Assembly: GCF_004355185.1 (NCBI RefSeq)
Contig: NZ_CP037922.1
Coordinates: forward strand, 2,698,001 to 2,762,000
Reading direction: 5' to 3'
Length of the DNA: 64,000 nucleotides
DNA from: Hymenobacter radiodurans
GTDB taxonomy: Bacteria; Bacteroidota; Bacteroidia; Cytophagales; Hymenobacteraceae
Made by a program: the position numbers and the translations under genes. The notes beneath the pieces are model-generated. The model saw only the letters and a program-made list of their open reading frames with translations. It made no database searches and was not told the origin of the DNA. Positions 10,322 through 19,216 of the stretch are shown here, piece after piece. The first letter of the stretch is position 1, and the number at the start of each line of letters is the position of its first letter.

Positions 10322-11890
10322 TTAAGAGCCTTTTGGGCTAAGTGTTACAAATGGAATAATGACTTCTTCCAGCGAAATACCTCCGTGTTGGAACGTGTCT
10401 TTATAGTAGTTCACGTAGTAATTATAGTTGTTCGGGTAAGCGAAAAAGTAATCGCCTAGGGTAAATACATAAGCAGTACTCACGTTTTCGCGGGGCAGGA
10501 AAATGCGCTCAGGCTTGCGCACCACGTATACGTCTTTCTCCGTAAAGCCCAAGTTTTTGCCGTGTTTGTAGCGCAGATTCGTGTTGGTATTACGGTCGCC
10601 TACAATCTTGAAAGGACGCTTCACGCGGATAGTGCCGTGGTCGGTGGTGATGATGAGCTTACCTTTCTTATCCGCGATTTGCTGGAGCATTTCATACAAA
10701 GGTGAGTGCAGAAACCACGAGCGGGTGAGTGAGCGATAAGCAGACTCGTCGCCCGCCAGTTCCCGAATCATGGCCATATCGGTGCGGGCATGGGAAAGCA
10801 TATCTACAAAGTTGTAGACGATGACATTGAGCTTATGATTGTTGTGCAGGTTGCTCATCTTGCCCAGTAAGTCCTTGCCAGCCTGCAGATTAGTTACCTT
10901 ATTGTAACTAAATTTCTGCTTCTGATTGGCTTTCTGAAACATGATTTCCAGAAACTCGGCCTCGTTTAGGTTCTTGCCCTCGTCGTCATCGTCGGTCACC
11001 CACAGATTCGGGTACTTCTTCTGAATATCACCGGGCATCATACCCGAGAAGATGGCATTACGGGCATAGGCCGTAGTGGTAGGCAGAATGCTATAATACA
11101 TCTCCTCCGTGTCCACGGTGAACATTTCGGCAATGATGGGCTCCAGAATCTTCCACTGGTCGTAGCGCAGGTTATCGATGAGCACAAAGTAAACGGGCGT
11201 ATCGCCAGTGTCTTTAAGCAACGGAAACACGCGCTTTTGGAATAGCTCATGCGACATGAGCGGCGCATCATCTACTTCCTTATTCACCCACTCCTCGTAG
11301 TTCTCCATAATGAACTTAGAGAAATAGGTATTGGCCTCATCCTTCTGCATGTTGAACACGTCGGCCATGCTCTTGCCTTCGGTTTCATCAATTTCTAGCT
11401 CCCAGTACACTAGCTTTTTGTACACATCCGCCCATTCCTGGGGCGAAAGACGGTCACCGAGCTGCATGCCCAGTTGACGGAAGTCGCGCTGATAGCCAGT
11501 GTTGGTACGCTCACTTACTAGACGCTTATTGTCAAGCACTTTCTTTACAGAGAGTAGAATCTGGTTAGGATTAACCGGCTTGATGAGATAATCGGCTATT
11601 TTGGAGCCAATTGCCTCCTCCATGATGTGTTCTTCCTCGCTTTTGGTAATCATAATAACGGGCACCGTAGGGCGCGCCGCCTTAATTTCCGACAAGGTTT
11701 CGAGGCCGGTAAGACCGGGCATATTCTCGTCGAGAAAGACAATGTCAAAGTTCTGCTCCCCGACTTGCTCAATGGCATCAGCGCCGCTGTTTACGGGTGT
11801 GACATCATAGCCGCGTTCTTTGAGAAAGAGAATATGGGGCTTGAGTAGGTCAATTTCGTCGTCGGCCCAAAGGATGTTGTATCGTTGCAT
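10322..11890 (-). CDS. porX: PorX: response regulator with PglZ/alkaline-phosphatase-like domain, type IX secretion regulator
   Basis: This 522-residue protein combines a CheY-like receiver (acidic pair D10/D11, phosphoacceptor D54 in VFLDENMPG, conserved lysine in LIKPVNP) with a C-terminal PglZ domain of the alkaline-phosphatase superfamily (VLIDNLRYDQW, IITTDHG). This architecture and length match PorX of Porphyromonas and Flavobacterium, which controls type IX secretion genes through PorY and SigP and cleaves oligonucleotides. The ATG at 11888-11890 (MQRYNILWADDE) is chosen because the receiver begins there; the frame stays open upstream but has no family match. porY and sigP are not in the window. 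The gene is divergent from the HD hydrolase gene, with a 382-base gap. Confidence 0.93.
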   Translation of the reverse strand: MQRYNILWADDEIDLLKPHILFLKERGYDVTPVNSGADAIEQVGEQNFDIVFLDENMPGLTGLETLSEIKAARPTVPVIMITKSEEEHIMEEAIGSKIADYLIKPVNPNQILLSVKKVLDNKRLVSERTNTGYQRDFRQLGMQLGDRLSPQEWADVYKKLVYWELEIDETEGKSMADVFNMQKDEANTYFSKFIMENYEEWVNKEVDDAPLMSHELFQKRVFPLLKDTGDTPVYFVLIDNLRYDQWKILEPIIAEMFTVDTEEMYYSILPTTTAYARNAIFSGMMPGDIQKKYPNLWVTDDDDEGKNLNEAEFLEIMFQKANQKQKFSYNKVTNLQAGKDLLGKMSNLHNNHKLNVIVYNFVDMLSHARTDMAMIRELAGDESAYRSLTRSWFLHSPLYEMLQQIADKKGKLIITTDHGTIRVKRPFKIVGDRNTNTNLRYKHGKNLGFTEKDVYVVRKPERIFLPRENVSTAYVFTLGDYFFAYPNNYNYYVNYYKDTFQHGGISLEEVIIPFVTLSPKGS

Positions 11891-12272
11891 AAGGGTGCTT
11901 AGAGGTACGTTTCTTGAATGGTAGATGCAGGGCAGCAGCGTGATAGACTGGCCTGGAGCACAAAGCTCCGCAGTTACTAACGCCCGCAACTGGAGTTTCG
12001 TCAGTAGCTTTACTGCCAATCGGTCAATTTTGATCCGAAAAATTCAGATTTCTCTATTTTTTGCGCCTAACTCGTCCGTTAAATAAGGCATAATACGATC
12101 ATTCTGGTTCCCTGGCTGGTTGCACCTGTCACAGACTAGTCGTTGGGTTTACCGATTGCTGGACTTAATTCCGGGGGGCTTTTTTTGATACTTATCACGA
12201 GCCACTAACCCCAATAGTGCTTTTCTTACTAACTGCTCCCACCCATTAAGCTTTGGCTTAAGGCAACTGCCA
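11891..12272. other. Intergenic region between porX and the HD hydrolase gene
   Basis: This 382-base gap between divergent genes must hold both promoters. It contains one unpaired copy of the window-wide motif (ccggggggcttttttt, 12171-12186). No partner arm lies close by, so it does not form a terminator hairpin. No credible small gene is seen. Confidence 0.5.
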
Positions 12273-13502
12273 ATGAACAAGAAGAAAATATTCAACGACC
12301 CGGTATATGGCTTTGTAACAGTGCCCACCGAGTTGCTATTTGATTTGATAGAACACCCTTATTTTCAACGGCTGCGCCGCATCCAGCAACTCGGCCTTAC
12401 AGGATTCGTCTACCCGGGGCGTTGCATACACGTTTTCACCACGCGCTGGGGCGATGCACTTGATGAGTATGGCCCTGCGCACCCTTAAAGACAAAGGCGT
12501 GCAGATTTCGGCGGCCGAAGGTCAGGCGGCGTTAGCAGCAATTTTGCTGCACGATGTGGGCCACGGCCCCCTCTCCCACGCACTGGAAACGGCCATTTTT
12601 GATGAGGTGCCGCACGAGCAGTTGTCGCTTTATCTGATGCAGCGCCTCAATGCCGAACACAATGGCGCCTTGGATCGAGCCATTGCTATTTTTCAGGGGA
12701 GCTACGCACGGCCGTTCTTTCATCAGCTAGTAAGCAGTCAGCTGGATATGGACCGGCTCGATTATCTCAACCGCGACTCATTTTATACCGGCGTGCAGGA
12801 AGGTCGGCCGGGGGCCGACCGTCTTATCAAAATGTTGACCGTGGTAGATGAGCGCCTAGCGTTGGAGGAAAAAGCCATTTATTCGGTGGAGAATTTCCTG
12901 GTAAGTCGGCGGCTTATGTACTGGCAGGTGTATCTGCACAAAACGGTGACCAGCGCCGAGCAAATGATTATCCGCATTGTGCAGCGGGCCCGCGACTTGG
13001 TACGCACCGGGCACGAGGTACCAGCCAGTGCCGATCTCCATTTCTTCCTGGCCAGAGCCGTGACAATCCTGGACTTCGAGAAAGATGATACGATTCTGCA
13101 ACGCTTTGTGCAGCTCGATGACCATGATATCTGGGGTGCTGTGAAAATGTGGGCATCTCACTCCGACCGCGTGCTGAGCTACCTTTCGCGCAGCCTGCTC
13201 GACCGGCGCCTGTTCAAAATAATTTTGCAGACTGAACCGTTTGAGGAAGAGATGAAAGCCGGTGTAGTTGAGTTGATTGCTGAGCACTTTAATTTGCCCC
13301 CAGCGAGGCGAGCATGCTGATGCTCACTGGCCGCATCAGCAACAATGCCTACGACGCTGATGGCAAGGATACGATTGATGTCCTAACCAAGTCAGGACGA
13401 GTAGTAAATGTGGCTGAAGCTTCGGATTTGCCTAATATCCGGGCGCTCGGCCAACGGGTGGAGAAGCATTATATCTGTTATCCGAAGGAAATAGCGCAAT
13501 GA
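12273..13502 (+). CDS. HD-domain phosphohydrolase, dNTPase-like (frame broken three times)
   Basis: This is a metal-dependent HD phosphohydrolase of about 410 residues, in the family often annotated as dGTPase-like or YdhJ-like. The corrected N-terminal half reads RRIQQLGLTGFVYPGALHTRFHHALG, followed by the metal-binding ILLHDVGHGPLSH and QLDMDRLDYLNRDS. The frame is broken at the G runs 12416-12419 and 12448-12451 and at the C run 13297-13301. One extra base in each gives the family sequence exactly, including LPPSEASMLMLTG at the last join and a C-terminal tail ending at 13502. It lies 95 bases upstream of lpxD on the same strand; the substrate is not defined by sequence. The first two breaks destroy the HD motif if taken literally, so an assembly error is the better reading. 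Confidence 0.85.
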
Positions 13503-13585
13503 GGTTGGCAATAGCTTCGGAGCAGTACAAGTAGCCGCTTCTTCCTCTTGGCGCTAACCACGACTATTCACCAATTGATTTTATT

Positions 13586-13593
13586 TACTTTTG
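13586..13593 (+). promoter_or_regulatory. Candidate -7 element (tacttttg) of lpxD
   Basis: The box tacttttg matches the Bacteroidota -7 consensus TAnnTTTG and ends four bases before the lpxD ATG at 13598. If used, the transcript would start at or within a few bases of the start codon, giving an almost leaderless mRNA. No TTG sits at the usual -33 spacing, so confidence is limited. Confidence 0.35.
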
Positions 13594-13597
13594 CCCG

Positions 13598-14636
13598 ATG
13601 GAATTTACTGTAGGCCAAATAGCCGAAGTACTAAGTGGAACTGTCGAGGGCGACGCGGCAATACGCATCGACCGGCTGGCAAAGATCGAGGAAGCGCAGG
13701 CTGGCTCTTTGGCTTTTCTGGCCAATGCCAAATATGAGCCCCACTTATATACAACGGGTGCTTCCGCCATTATTGTTAGCAAGAAGCAAGCGTTGAGGCA
13801 ACCAGTAACGGCGGCCCTAATCCGCGTCGATGACCCGTATTTGTGCTTTAGCCGCTTGCTGGAGTTTTATCAGCAGACCACGCGCACAGGTCGACGGGGC
13901 GTAGAAGAGCCCGCATTTTTGGGGCCAACTCCACTATCGGGGAAGGGCACTTCCGGGGGCTTTTTCCTACATCGGGGAAGGCTGCACCATCGGCCGCGAC
14001 GTGCTCATCTTCCCCCACGCTACCATTGGCGACCGGTGCCGCATCGGCGACGGCACTATTATTTACGCTGGGGCCAGAATTTATGCGGATACCGTTATTG
14101 GAGCGCGCTGTACCGTGCACGCGGGCGCCGTACTAGGCTCTGATGGCTTCGGATTTGCCCCCCAGCCCGACGGTTCTTACCGGGCTATTCCGCAAATCGG
14201 TAATGTGGTTCTGGAAGACAACGTCAGCATTGGGGCCAATACGACCATCGACTGCGCTACCATGGGCTCGACTATCATCCGGGAAGGCAGCAAAATTGAC
14301 AACCTAGTGCAGATAGCCCACAATGTGGAGATTGGACGCCACACGGTGGTGGCCGCGCAAACGGGTATTTCGGGCTCGACCAAGATTGGCGACTACTGTG
14401 TGCTGGCGGGCCAAGCCGGCCTGGCGGGCCACCTGACTCTAGCTAACCGCACGACCGTAACGGCGCAGTCGGGAGTTGGCAAATCGATAAAGGAGGAAGG
14501 TCAGTTTCTGCAAGGCTCTCCGGCGTTCAATCTGCGCGATAGTTTGCGTGCCAACGCTATTTTCCGGCATCTGCCCGAGCTTGCGCGTCGCCTCGACGCG
14601 CTAGAAGGCAACAAAAGCGCAACAGAAAAGCTTTAG
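13598..14636 (+). CDS. lpxD: LpxD: UDP-3-O-acylglucosamine N-acyltransferase (frame broken twice)
   Basis: LpxD adds the second hydroxyacyl chain to UDP-3-O-acyl-glucosamine in lipid A synthesis. The protein of about 346 residues starts [19 protein letters not shown], the usual N-terminal domain with [15 protein letters not shown] left-handed beta helix follows, with many hexapeptide repeats ([33 protein letters not shown]), then GSPAFNLRD and a C-terminal helix. The frame breaks at the G runs 13921-13924 and 13955-13959. One added base in each restores [10 protein letters not shown] and [14 protein letters not shown], exactly the hexapeptide pattern. Because lpxD is essential where lipid A is made, these breaks are almost certainly assembly errors. 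It is followed by lpxC-fabZ after 138 bases. Confidence 0.92.
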
Positions 14637-14669
14637 CTTTGCCTCTCGGAAAGCCGGAACTCGAAAACT

Positions 14670-14771
14670 AGGAGTTAGAAGCAAACAACTAGTGGCCGGG
14701 CCGGAATTCTTTTTCTTCTTGCTTTTGGTAATGCCATCCTTCCGGCTTCTAGCTTTCAGCTTCTAGCTCCT
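14670..14771 (+). repeat. Tandem and inverted repeat ending 3 bases before the lpxC start
   Basis: The gap before lpxC holds two 14-base tandem units starting gcttctagct (14745-14754 and 14759-14768). It also holds an upstream 13-base segment, aggagttagaagc (14670-14682), that is complementary to gcttctagctcct (14759-14771) with one G-U pair. In RNA this gives a 13-base stem whose right side ends three bases before the lpxC ATG at 14775. The upstream segment can instead pair with the first tandem unit, so two registers are possible. It may modulate lpxC translation; the pairing is seen, the function is inferred. Confidence 0.45.
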
Positions 14772-14774
14772 CTA

Positions 14775-16169
14775 ATGAACGACAAGCAACATACTATCAA
14801 GTCGCCGGTTACTGTGAGCGGCATTGGCCTGCACACCGGCGTACAGGCCACCATGACCTTTTGCCCGGCACCAGTCGACCACGGCTATAAGTTTCAACGC
14901 ATCGATTTGCCCGGTAAGCCCATTGTGGATGCCGACGTTGACAACGTGGTGGACCTGTCCCGCGGTACTACTATCGAGCAGAATGGTGCGCGTGTAAATA
15001 CCGTGGAGCACACGCTAGCTGCGCTGGTAGGCCTACAGATTGATAATGTACTGATTCAGTTGGATGGCCCCGAGCCGCCCATCATGGATGGCTCCTCGTA
15101 TGAGTTCATCAAGCCCTTGCAGGAAGCCGGCTTGGAGGAGCAAAACGCGTTGCGCAACTACTTCGAGATTCCGGAGAGCATTCGGTACGTAGACCACGCC
15201 CGTCATGTAGAGCTAGCTGTATTGCCTTTGCACGACTACCGCGTAACGGTAATGGTGGATTATAACTCCCCCGTGCTAGGCTCTCAGCACGCCACGCTCA
15301 CCGACATCACTCATTTCGCTACTGAAATAGCTTCCTCGCGTACTTTTTGCTTTTTGCATGAGTTAGAGGCGCTATACAAGCAAAACCTTATTAAAGGCGG
15401 CGACCTGAGCAACGCTATTGTGGTAGTGGACCGCGTGGTAAGCGAGGAAGAGCTACATGATTTGGCCGAAATGCTGGGCAAGCCTAAAGTGGCGGTCAAG
15501 AAAGAAGGCATTCTGAATAATGTGGATCTGCGCTACAAAAATGAGCCCGCTCGCCACAAGCTTCTGGACCTAGTAGGTGATTTGGCCTTGGTTGGTCGGC
15601 CGCTGAAAGGGCAGATTCTGGCGGCTCGCCCTGGCCATGCCGCTAATGTGGCGTTTGCTAAGAAGATCAAGAAGAAAATGATGGAGGTGGACTCCTCTCC
15701 GGTGCCCACCTACGACCCCGGCCGCGAGCCGGTGATGGATATCAACAAGATATCGGCTACCCTACCGCACCGCTACCCTTTCCTGCTCATCGACAAGATC
15801 ATTCACCTCGACACGACTACGGTGACGAGCGTGAAAAACGTGACGATGAACGAGCAGTTTTTCCAGGGTCACTTTCCTGGCAACCCCGTCATGCCCGGCG
15901 TCATTCAGATTGAGGCTATGGCCCAAACTGGCGGCATTTTGGTGCTGAACACAGTGAAAGACCCAGAGAACTACTGGACATACTTCCTTGGAATCGAGAA
16001 CTGCCGTTTCCGAAAGCGGGTAGTTCCTGGTGACACCATCATCTTCAAATGCCAGTTGCTCGCTCCCGTTAAGCGGGGCATTGCCAAGATGAGCGGCAAG
16101 GCTTTTGTGAATGGCAAAGTGGTAATGGAGGCCGAAATGAGTGCTGCCATCGTCCGCAAAGACGCTTAG
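14775..16169 (+). CDS. lpxC: Bifunctional UDP-3-O-acyl-GlcNAc deacetylase / 3-hydroxyacyl-ACP dehydratase (LpxC-FabZ)
   Basis: This 464-residue fusion is typical of Bacteroidota. Residues 1 to about 305 are LpxC, the zinc deacetylase that commits to lipid A. They show GIGLHTGVQATMTF, the zinc histidine in VEHTLAALVG, and HKLLDLVGDLALVG with the second zinc His/Asp pair. Residues from about 315 are FabZ (INKISATLPHRYPFLLIDK, then the catalytic histidine in FFQGHFPGNPVMPG), which dehydrates 3-hydroxyacyl-ACP and competes for the same hydroxyacyl pool. The frame is intact. It lies between lpxD and lpxA (21 bases away). The repeat just before the start codon could fold over the initiation region. 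Confidence 0.97.
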   Translation: MNDKQHTIKSPVTVSGIGLHTGVQATMTFCPAPVDHGYKFQRIDLPGKPIVDADVDNVVDLSRGTTIEQNGARVNTVEHTLAALVGLQIDNVLIQLDGPEPPIMDGSSYEFIKPLQEAGLEEQNALRNYFEIPESIRYVDHARHVELAVLPLHDYRVTVMVDYNSPVLGSQHATLTDITHFATEIASSRTFCFLHELEALYKQNLIKGGDLSNAIVVVDRVVSEEELHDLAEMLGKPKVAVKKEGILNNVDLRYKNEPARHKLLDLVGDLALVGRPLKGQILAARPGHAANVAFAKKIKKKMMEVDSSPVPTYDPGREPVMDINKISATLPHRYPFLLIDKIIHLDTTTVTSVKNVTMNEQFFQGHFPGNPVMPGVIQIEAMAQTGGILVLNTVKDPENYWTYFLGIENCRFRKRVVPGDTIIFKCQLLAPVKRGIAKMSGKAFVNGKVVMEAEMSAAIVRKDA

Positions 16170-16190
16170 TTTTTCAATTAACAATACAGA

Positions 16191-16949
16191 ATGAACCAGC
16201 CCCTCGCCTATATTCATCCGGAGGCTAAAATTGCGCAAAATGTAGTGGTAGAGCCTTTTACTACTATTGATAAAGACGTAGAAATCGGCGAGGGCACGTG
16301 GATTGGGCCCAATGTGACAATCATGCAGGGAGCCCGGATTGGGAAGAACTGCAAGATTTTTCCGGGTGCTGTTATTGCCGCCATGCCCCAGGATTTGAAG
16401 TTCGCGGGCGAAAAAACAACGGCTCATATCGGCGACAACACCGTAATTCGGGAGTGCGTGACCGTAAATCGGGGTACCATTGATCGGATGCGAACCGTGG
16501 TGGGGGCCAATTGCCTGCTGATGGCTTATGTACACGTAGCCCACGACTGTATAGTTGGTGATAACTGCGTGTTAGCCAATTCTGTACAGTTGGCCGGCCA
16601 TGTAGAGATTGGCGACTACGCTATTGTGGGAGGCATGTCAGCGGTGCACCAGTTTGTGAAAGTAGGACCGCACACCATGATTTCGGGTGGCTCGCTGGTA
16701 CGAAAAGATGTACCGCCATTTGTAAAAGCAGGCCGCGAGCCTCTGACTTACAGCGGTATCAACTCAATTGGTTTGCGCCGCCGTGGCTACTCCGACATTA
16801 AGATCAGCGAGATTCAGCAGATCTACCGCCTGCTGTTTTTAAGCAAGCTTAATAATGCCGATGCCCTCGATAAGGTTGAGTTGGAATTGCTGCCCTCGCC
16901 GGAGCGGGATGAGGTTGTAAACTTCGTGCGAAACTCTGGCGGGGCGTGA
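16191..16949 (+). CDS. lpxA: LpxA: UDP-N-acetylglucosamine O-acyltransferase
   Basis: LpxA catalyses the first step of lipid A synthesis, moving a 3-hydroxyacyl chain from ACP to the 3-OH of UDP-GlcNAc. The 252-residue protein has the left-handed parallel beta helix (repeats such as EIGEGTWIGPNVTIM and AKIAQNVVV) and the catalytic histidine segment AYVHVAHDCIVGDNC. It also has the typical VSGGSLVRKDVPPFVKAGREP region and C-terminal helices. Length and start match the family. It is the last lipid A gene in the run, 21 bases after lpxC-fabZ and 50 bases before the ABC ATPase. Confidence 0.97.
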   Translation: MNQPLAYIHPEAKIAQNVVVEPFTTIDKDVEIGEGTWIGPNVTIMQGARIGKNCKIFPGAVIAAMPQDLKFAGEKTTAHIGDNTVIRECVTVNRGTIDRMRTVVGANCLLMAYVHVAHDCIVGDNCVLANSVQLAGHVEIGDYAIVGGMSAVHQFVKVGPHTMISGGSLVRKDVPPFVKAGREPLTYSGINSIGLRRRGYSDIKISEIQQIYRLLFLSKLNNADALDKVELELLPSPERDEVVNFVRNSGGA

Positions 16950-16999
16950 TAAAAGGCTATTCGCGCAGCAGTAACGGCAGCTCCGACTACTAGTAGTTT

Positions 17000-17632
17000 A
17001 TGCAGATTCAGGCTACCGGGCTGGGAAAGCGCTTTAATCGCGACTGGATATTCCGACACCTGACTCACACTTTCCGTCCCGGCACTGCCACGGCTATTCT
17101 GGGACCGAATGGCGCGGGCAAAAGCACCCTTTTGAACACGCTTTCCGGGCAGCTGTTGCCCACTGATGGCACGCTTACCTACAGTCTACAAGGCAAACCG
17201 ATACCGGTAGAGGACATCCCGGCCCAACTGGCTTATTGCGCGCCCTATCTGGAGCTTATTGAGGAGCTGACACTAAGCGAGCTTCTCTCCTTTCATACCC
17301 GCTTTAAGCCTCTTCGGCCAGGCCTTAGTACGCGAGGCCTGATCGAGCTACTCTATCTGGAAAAGTCTCGTCATAAGCTCATACGGGATTTTTCGTCGGG
17401 CATGAAGCAGCGTCTCAAGCTAGGATTGGCGTTGTACAGCGCTGCCCCTCTCCTGCTTCTCGACGAGCCCACCACCAACCTAGACCGAGCCGGCGTGGCT
17501 TGGTATCAGGAGCACGTGCACGCTACGGTAGCTGGCCGCCTAGTATTGGTGAGCTCCAACGTGGCAGAGGAGTATGACTTCTGTCAGGAACAGCTGGACG
17601 TAACCAGCTTTGGGGCGACAGCCGCTCGGTAG
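17000..17632 (+). CDS. ABC transporter ATP-binding protein without an adjacent permease
   Basis: This 210-residue ATPase subunit has Walker A GPNGAGKST (near residues 34-42), the signature FSSGMKQRLKL and Walker B LLLLDEPTTNLD. No transmembrane domain is present in it or beside it; the next gene encodes an unrelated acidic protein. The position directly after lpxA on the same strand suggests co-expression with lipid A synthesis. Lipid A is exported by MsbA, a fused half-transporter, so this is not MsbA. Its membrane partner must lie elsewhere. The ATG at 17000 gives MQIQATGLGKRF, the normal start of the domain. Confidence 0.9.
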   Translation: MQIQATGLGKRFNRDWIFRHLTHTFRPGTATAILGPNGAGKSTLLNTLSGQLLPTDGTLTYSLQGKPIPVEDIPAQLAYCAPYLELIEELTLSELLSFHTRFKPLRPGLSTRGLIELLYLEKSRHKLIRDFSSGMKQRLKLGLALYSAAPLLLLDEPTTNLDRAGVAWYQEHVHATVAGRLVLVSSNVAEEYDFCQEQLDVTSFGATAAR

Positions 17633-17943
17633 CTTGGAAAAAGCCCCCCAGTTTCGTAAAATGAATGTTTGGGATAGGTGTGCTTCCTAATTGAATTTTC
17701 GCCAAATTGTAGGAGGGTCACAATTTTCTGTTATTCCTGAAGCTCATCTATTTGGGCTGCTCGTGGCGTAGTAAATCAAGCTCTATTGTGCAGATTTAAA
17801 GCTGAACACTCACAATCGATTCGTTAAAAAACGACTTTATTTCCAACGCAAAAACCATTCGAACCGTATCTTCGCAACTGCCCCCTGGTAATAGAGTTGA
17901 TTAAAGTATTCTTCTTTCACCCATCACCTGCCCTCACACGGCC
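17633..17943. other. Intergenic region with one motif copy
   Basis: These 311 bases contain an unpaired copy of the iterated motif (aaaaagcccccca, 17638-17650) right after the ABC ATPase stop. A+T-rich sequence follows, with a possible -7-like box (tatcttcg) about 75 bases before the acidic protein gene. No additional gene is visible. Confidence 0.45.
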
Positions 17944-18294
17944 ATGAGACAATACGACGACCTCGACGACGATTCGCTCGATGATGACGAGCTAGATAAC
18001 TTCGCCAAAAGTGGCGGCCGCGCTGGTATCGGCAGCACTGAAGACCGCCTCAGCGCCAAGTACGCCGACTATCTGATGTGGCGCGATACAGGCTCCTCGC
18101 ACGACGAGGCGCTGGACCTGGCCAGCATGACGGAGGAAGAGTACACCGCCGCCGAAGCCGCCGAGGACCCGGATAGCAGCGGCTTTGCTTCCTTAGATGA
18201 CGATGACGATTTTGATATTGCTGATGACGACGATGACCTCGGGAGCAGCCGCTCCGGTCGCAGCGGCCGCATTAGCGACGATGATGACTATTAG
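17944..18294 (+). CDS. Small aspartate-rich acidic protein, function unknown
   Basis: This 116-residue protein is dominated by Asp, with runs such as YDDLDDDSLDDDELD at the N-terminus and LDDDDDFDIADDDDD near residues 84-98. It ends in a Ser/Arg/Gly stretch and DDDDY. The middle (STEDRLSAKYADYLMWRDTGSSHDEALDLASMTEEEY) is less biased and probably helical, so the gene is real and not just a biased repeat. There is no signal peptide or membrane segment. I do not recognise the family. It could buffer cations or bind a basic partner, but that is guesswork. The gene stands alone with its own strong terminator. Confidence 0.7.
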   Translation: MRQYDDLDDDSLDDDELDNFAKSGGRAGIGSTEDRLSAKYADYLMWRDTGSSHDEALDLASMTEEEYTAAEAAEDPDSSGFASLDDDDDFDIADDDDDLGSSRSGRSGRISDDDDY

Positions 18295-18299
18295 CCTAA

Positions 18300-18351
18300 C
18301 CGCTAACAAAAAAGCCCCCAAGTAGACATTGGGGGGCTTTTTTGTTAGCGG
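18300..18351. terminator. Bidirectional terminator built from an inverted pair of the iterated motif
   Basis: Arms of about 22 bases around a 7-base loop are complementary. They are flanked by A and T tracts, with GCCCCC on the left and GGGGGGC on the right. Only the C and G run lengths differ (5 against 6). It serves both the acidic protein gene and the convergent DUF4197 gene. Confidence 0.9.
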
Positions 18352-18358
18352 TTGCCTG

Positions 18359-19114
18359 CTATGACTTCTTACCAAAGACCCTCTTTAGCAGTTCACTTCC
18401 ACGAGCCATCGGGTTCTCCCGGATATTGGCTTCCTCCTGCGCAATGAGGGTAAAAAGCCCCCCAATGGCTTTCTCCGTGGCATACTGGTTCAGATCAGTA
18501 TTAACGGGCTGGACCAGTGGAATTCGGTTGTAGCGCGTCGTCAGGTCGGTGTAGTAGCGGGTGGCATTGACCTTGTCAAGCGATTGCTGGATAATCGGCT
18601 TGAAGGCGGTGGTGAGTTGCGAGGTAGTTGTACGGCGCAGGTAATTGGTAGCGGCGTCTTTCTCACCAGTCAAAATCCCCCACACATCTTTAAAGGTCAG
18701 GCTTTTGATGGCGGCCAGAAATATTGGCTTCGCACTTTTAGCCGCGTCCTCAGCGCCGCGGTTCAACGACAGTTCGAACTTATCGACCTGCGACCCTAAG
18801 CCGATGCTACGCAGCGTATTAGCTACGCGCTGGGCATCTGGTGGAAACGGAATGCGAATAAGCTTGTTGAGGTAGAAGCCGTCTTGCTGAGAAGCTTGGT
18901 CGGCGCCCTTGCTTATACCTTGCGTAAGGGCTTCTTTCAGGCCACGGGCGGCTTCATCCTGCGTGATACTGCCCGTGGAACCCTGGGTTGGAGTCTTAGT
19001 GGTAGGAGTCGTCAAAATGCCCCCCAGCTTAGGTAGGCGAAAAACCTGCGCTGAGGCGGCCACATGCAGACCAAGCAGCGCAGTTATTACGAGTGAATAG
19101 CGAATCTTTTTCAT
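18359..19114 (-). CDS. DUF4197 domain-containing exported protein
   Basis: The protein of 251 residues begins MKKIRYSLVITALLGLHVAASAQ, a signal peptide cleaved near ASA. After a Thr/Pro-rich linker comes a DUF4197 domain: EAARGLKEALTQGISKGADQAS, YLNKLIRIPFPPDA, and the end motif ATEKAIGGLFTLIAQEEANIRENP. Proteins of this family are periplasmic or envelope-associated and of unknown function. The ATG at 19112-19114 is chosen because it starts the signal peptide; another ATG lies four codons upstream. The gene is monocistronic on minus between a shared terminator and cinA. Confidence 0.88.
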   Translation of the reverse strand: MKKIRYSLVITALLGLHVAASAQVFRLPKLGGILTTPTTKTPTQGSTGSITQDEAARGLKEALTQGISKGADQASQQDGFYLNKLIRIPFPPDAQRVANTLRSIGLGSQVDKFELSLNRGAEDAAKSAKPIFLAAIKSLTFKDVWGILTGEKDAATNYLRRTTTSQLTTAFKPIIQQSLDKVNATRYYTDLTTRYNRIPLVQPVNTDLNQYATEKAIGGLFTLIAQEEANIRENPMARGSELLKRVFGKKS

Positions 19115-19216
19115 AACTCGGGGCAACTAAAGTGTAACGACCCAACGGGCCGGGCGTACTGGCTAAGGCACAAACCGGACCAAACCATCCTATTTTTTCC
19201 TTCCTTATTCCCCTTT

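Noticed and set aside
12171..12186. Lone GGGGGGCTTTTTTT copies (also 35647-35662 and 44699-44711) as terminators
   Set aside because: No complementary arm lies close enough to form a hairpin; they look like single copies of the iterated motif.
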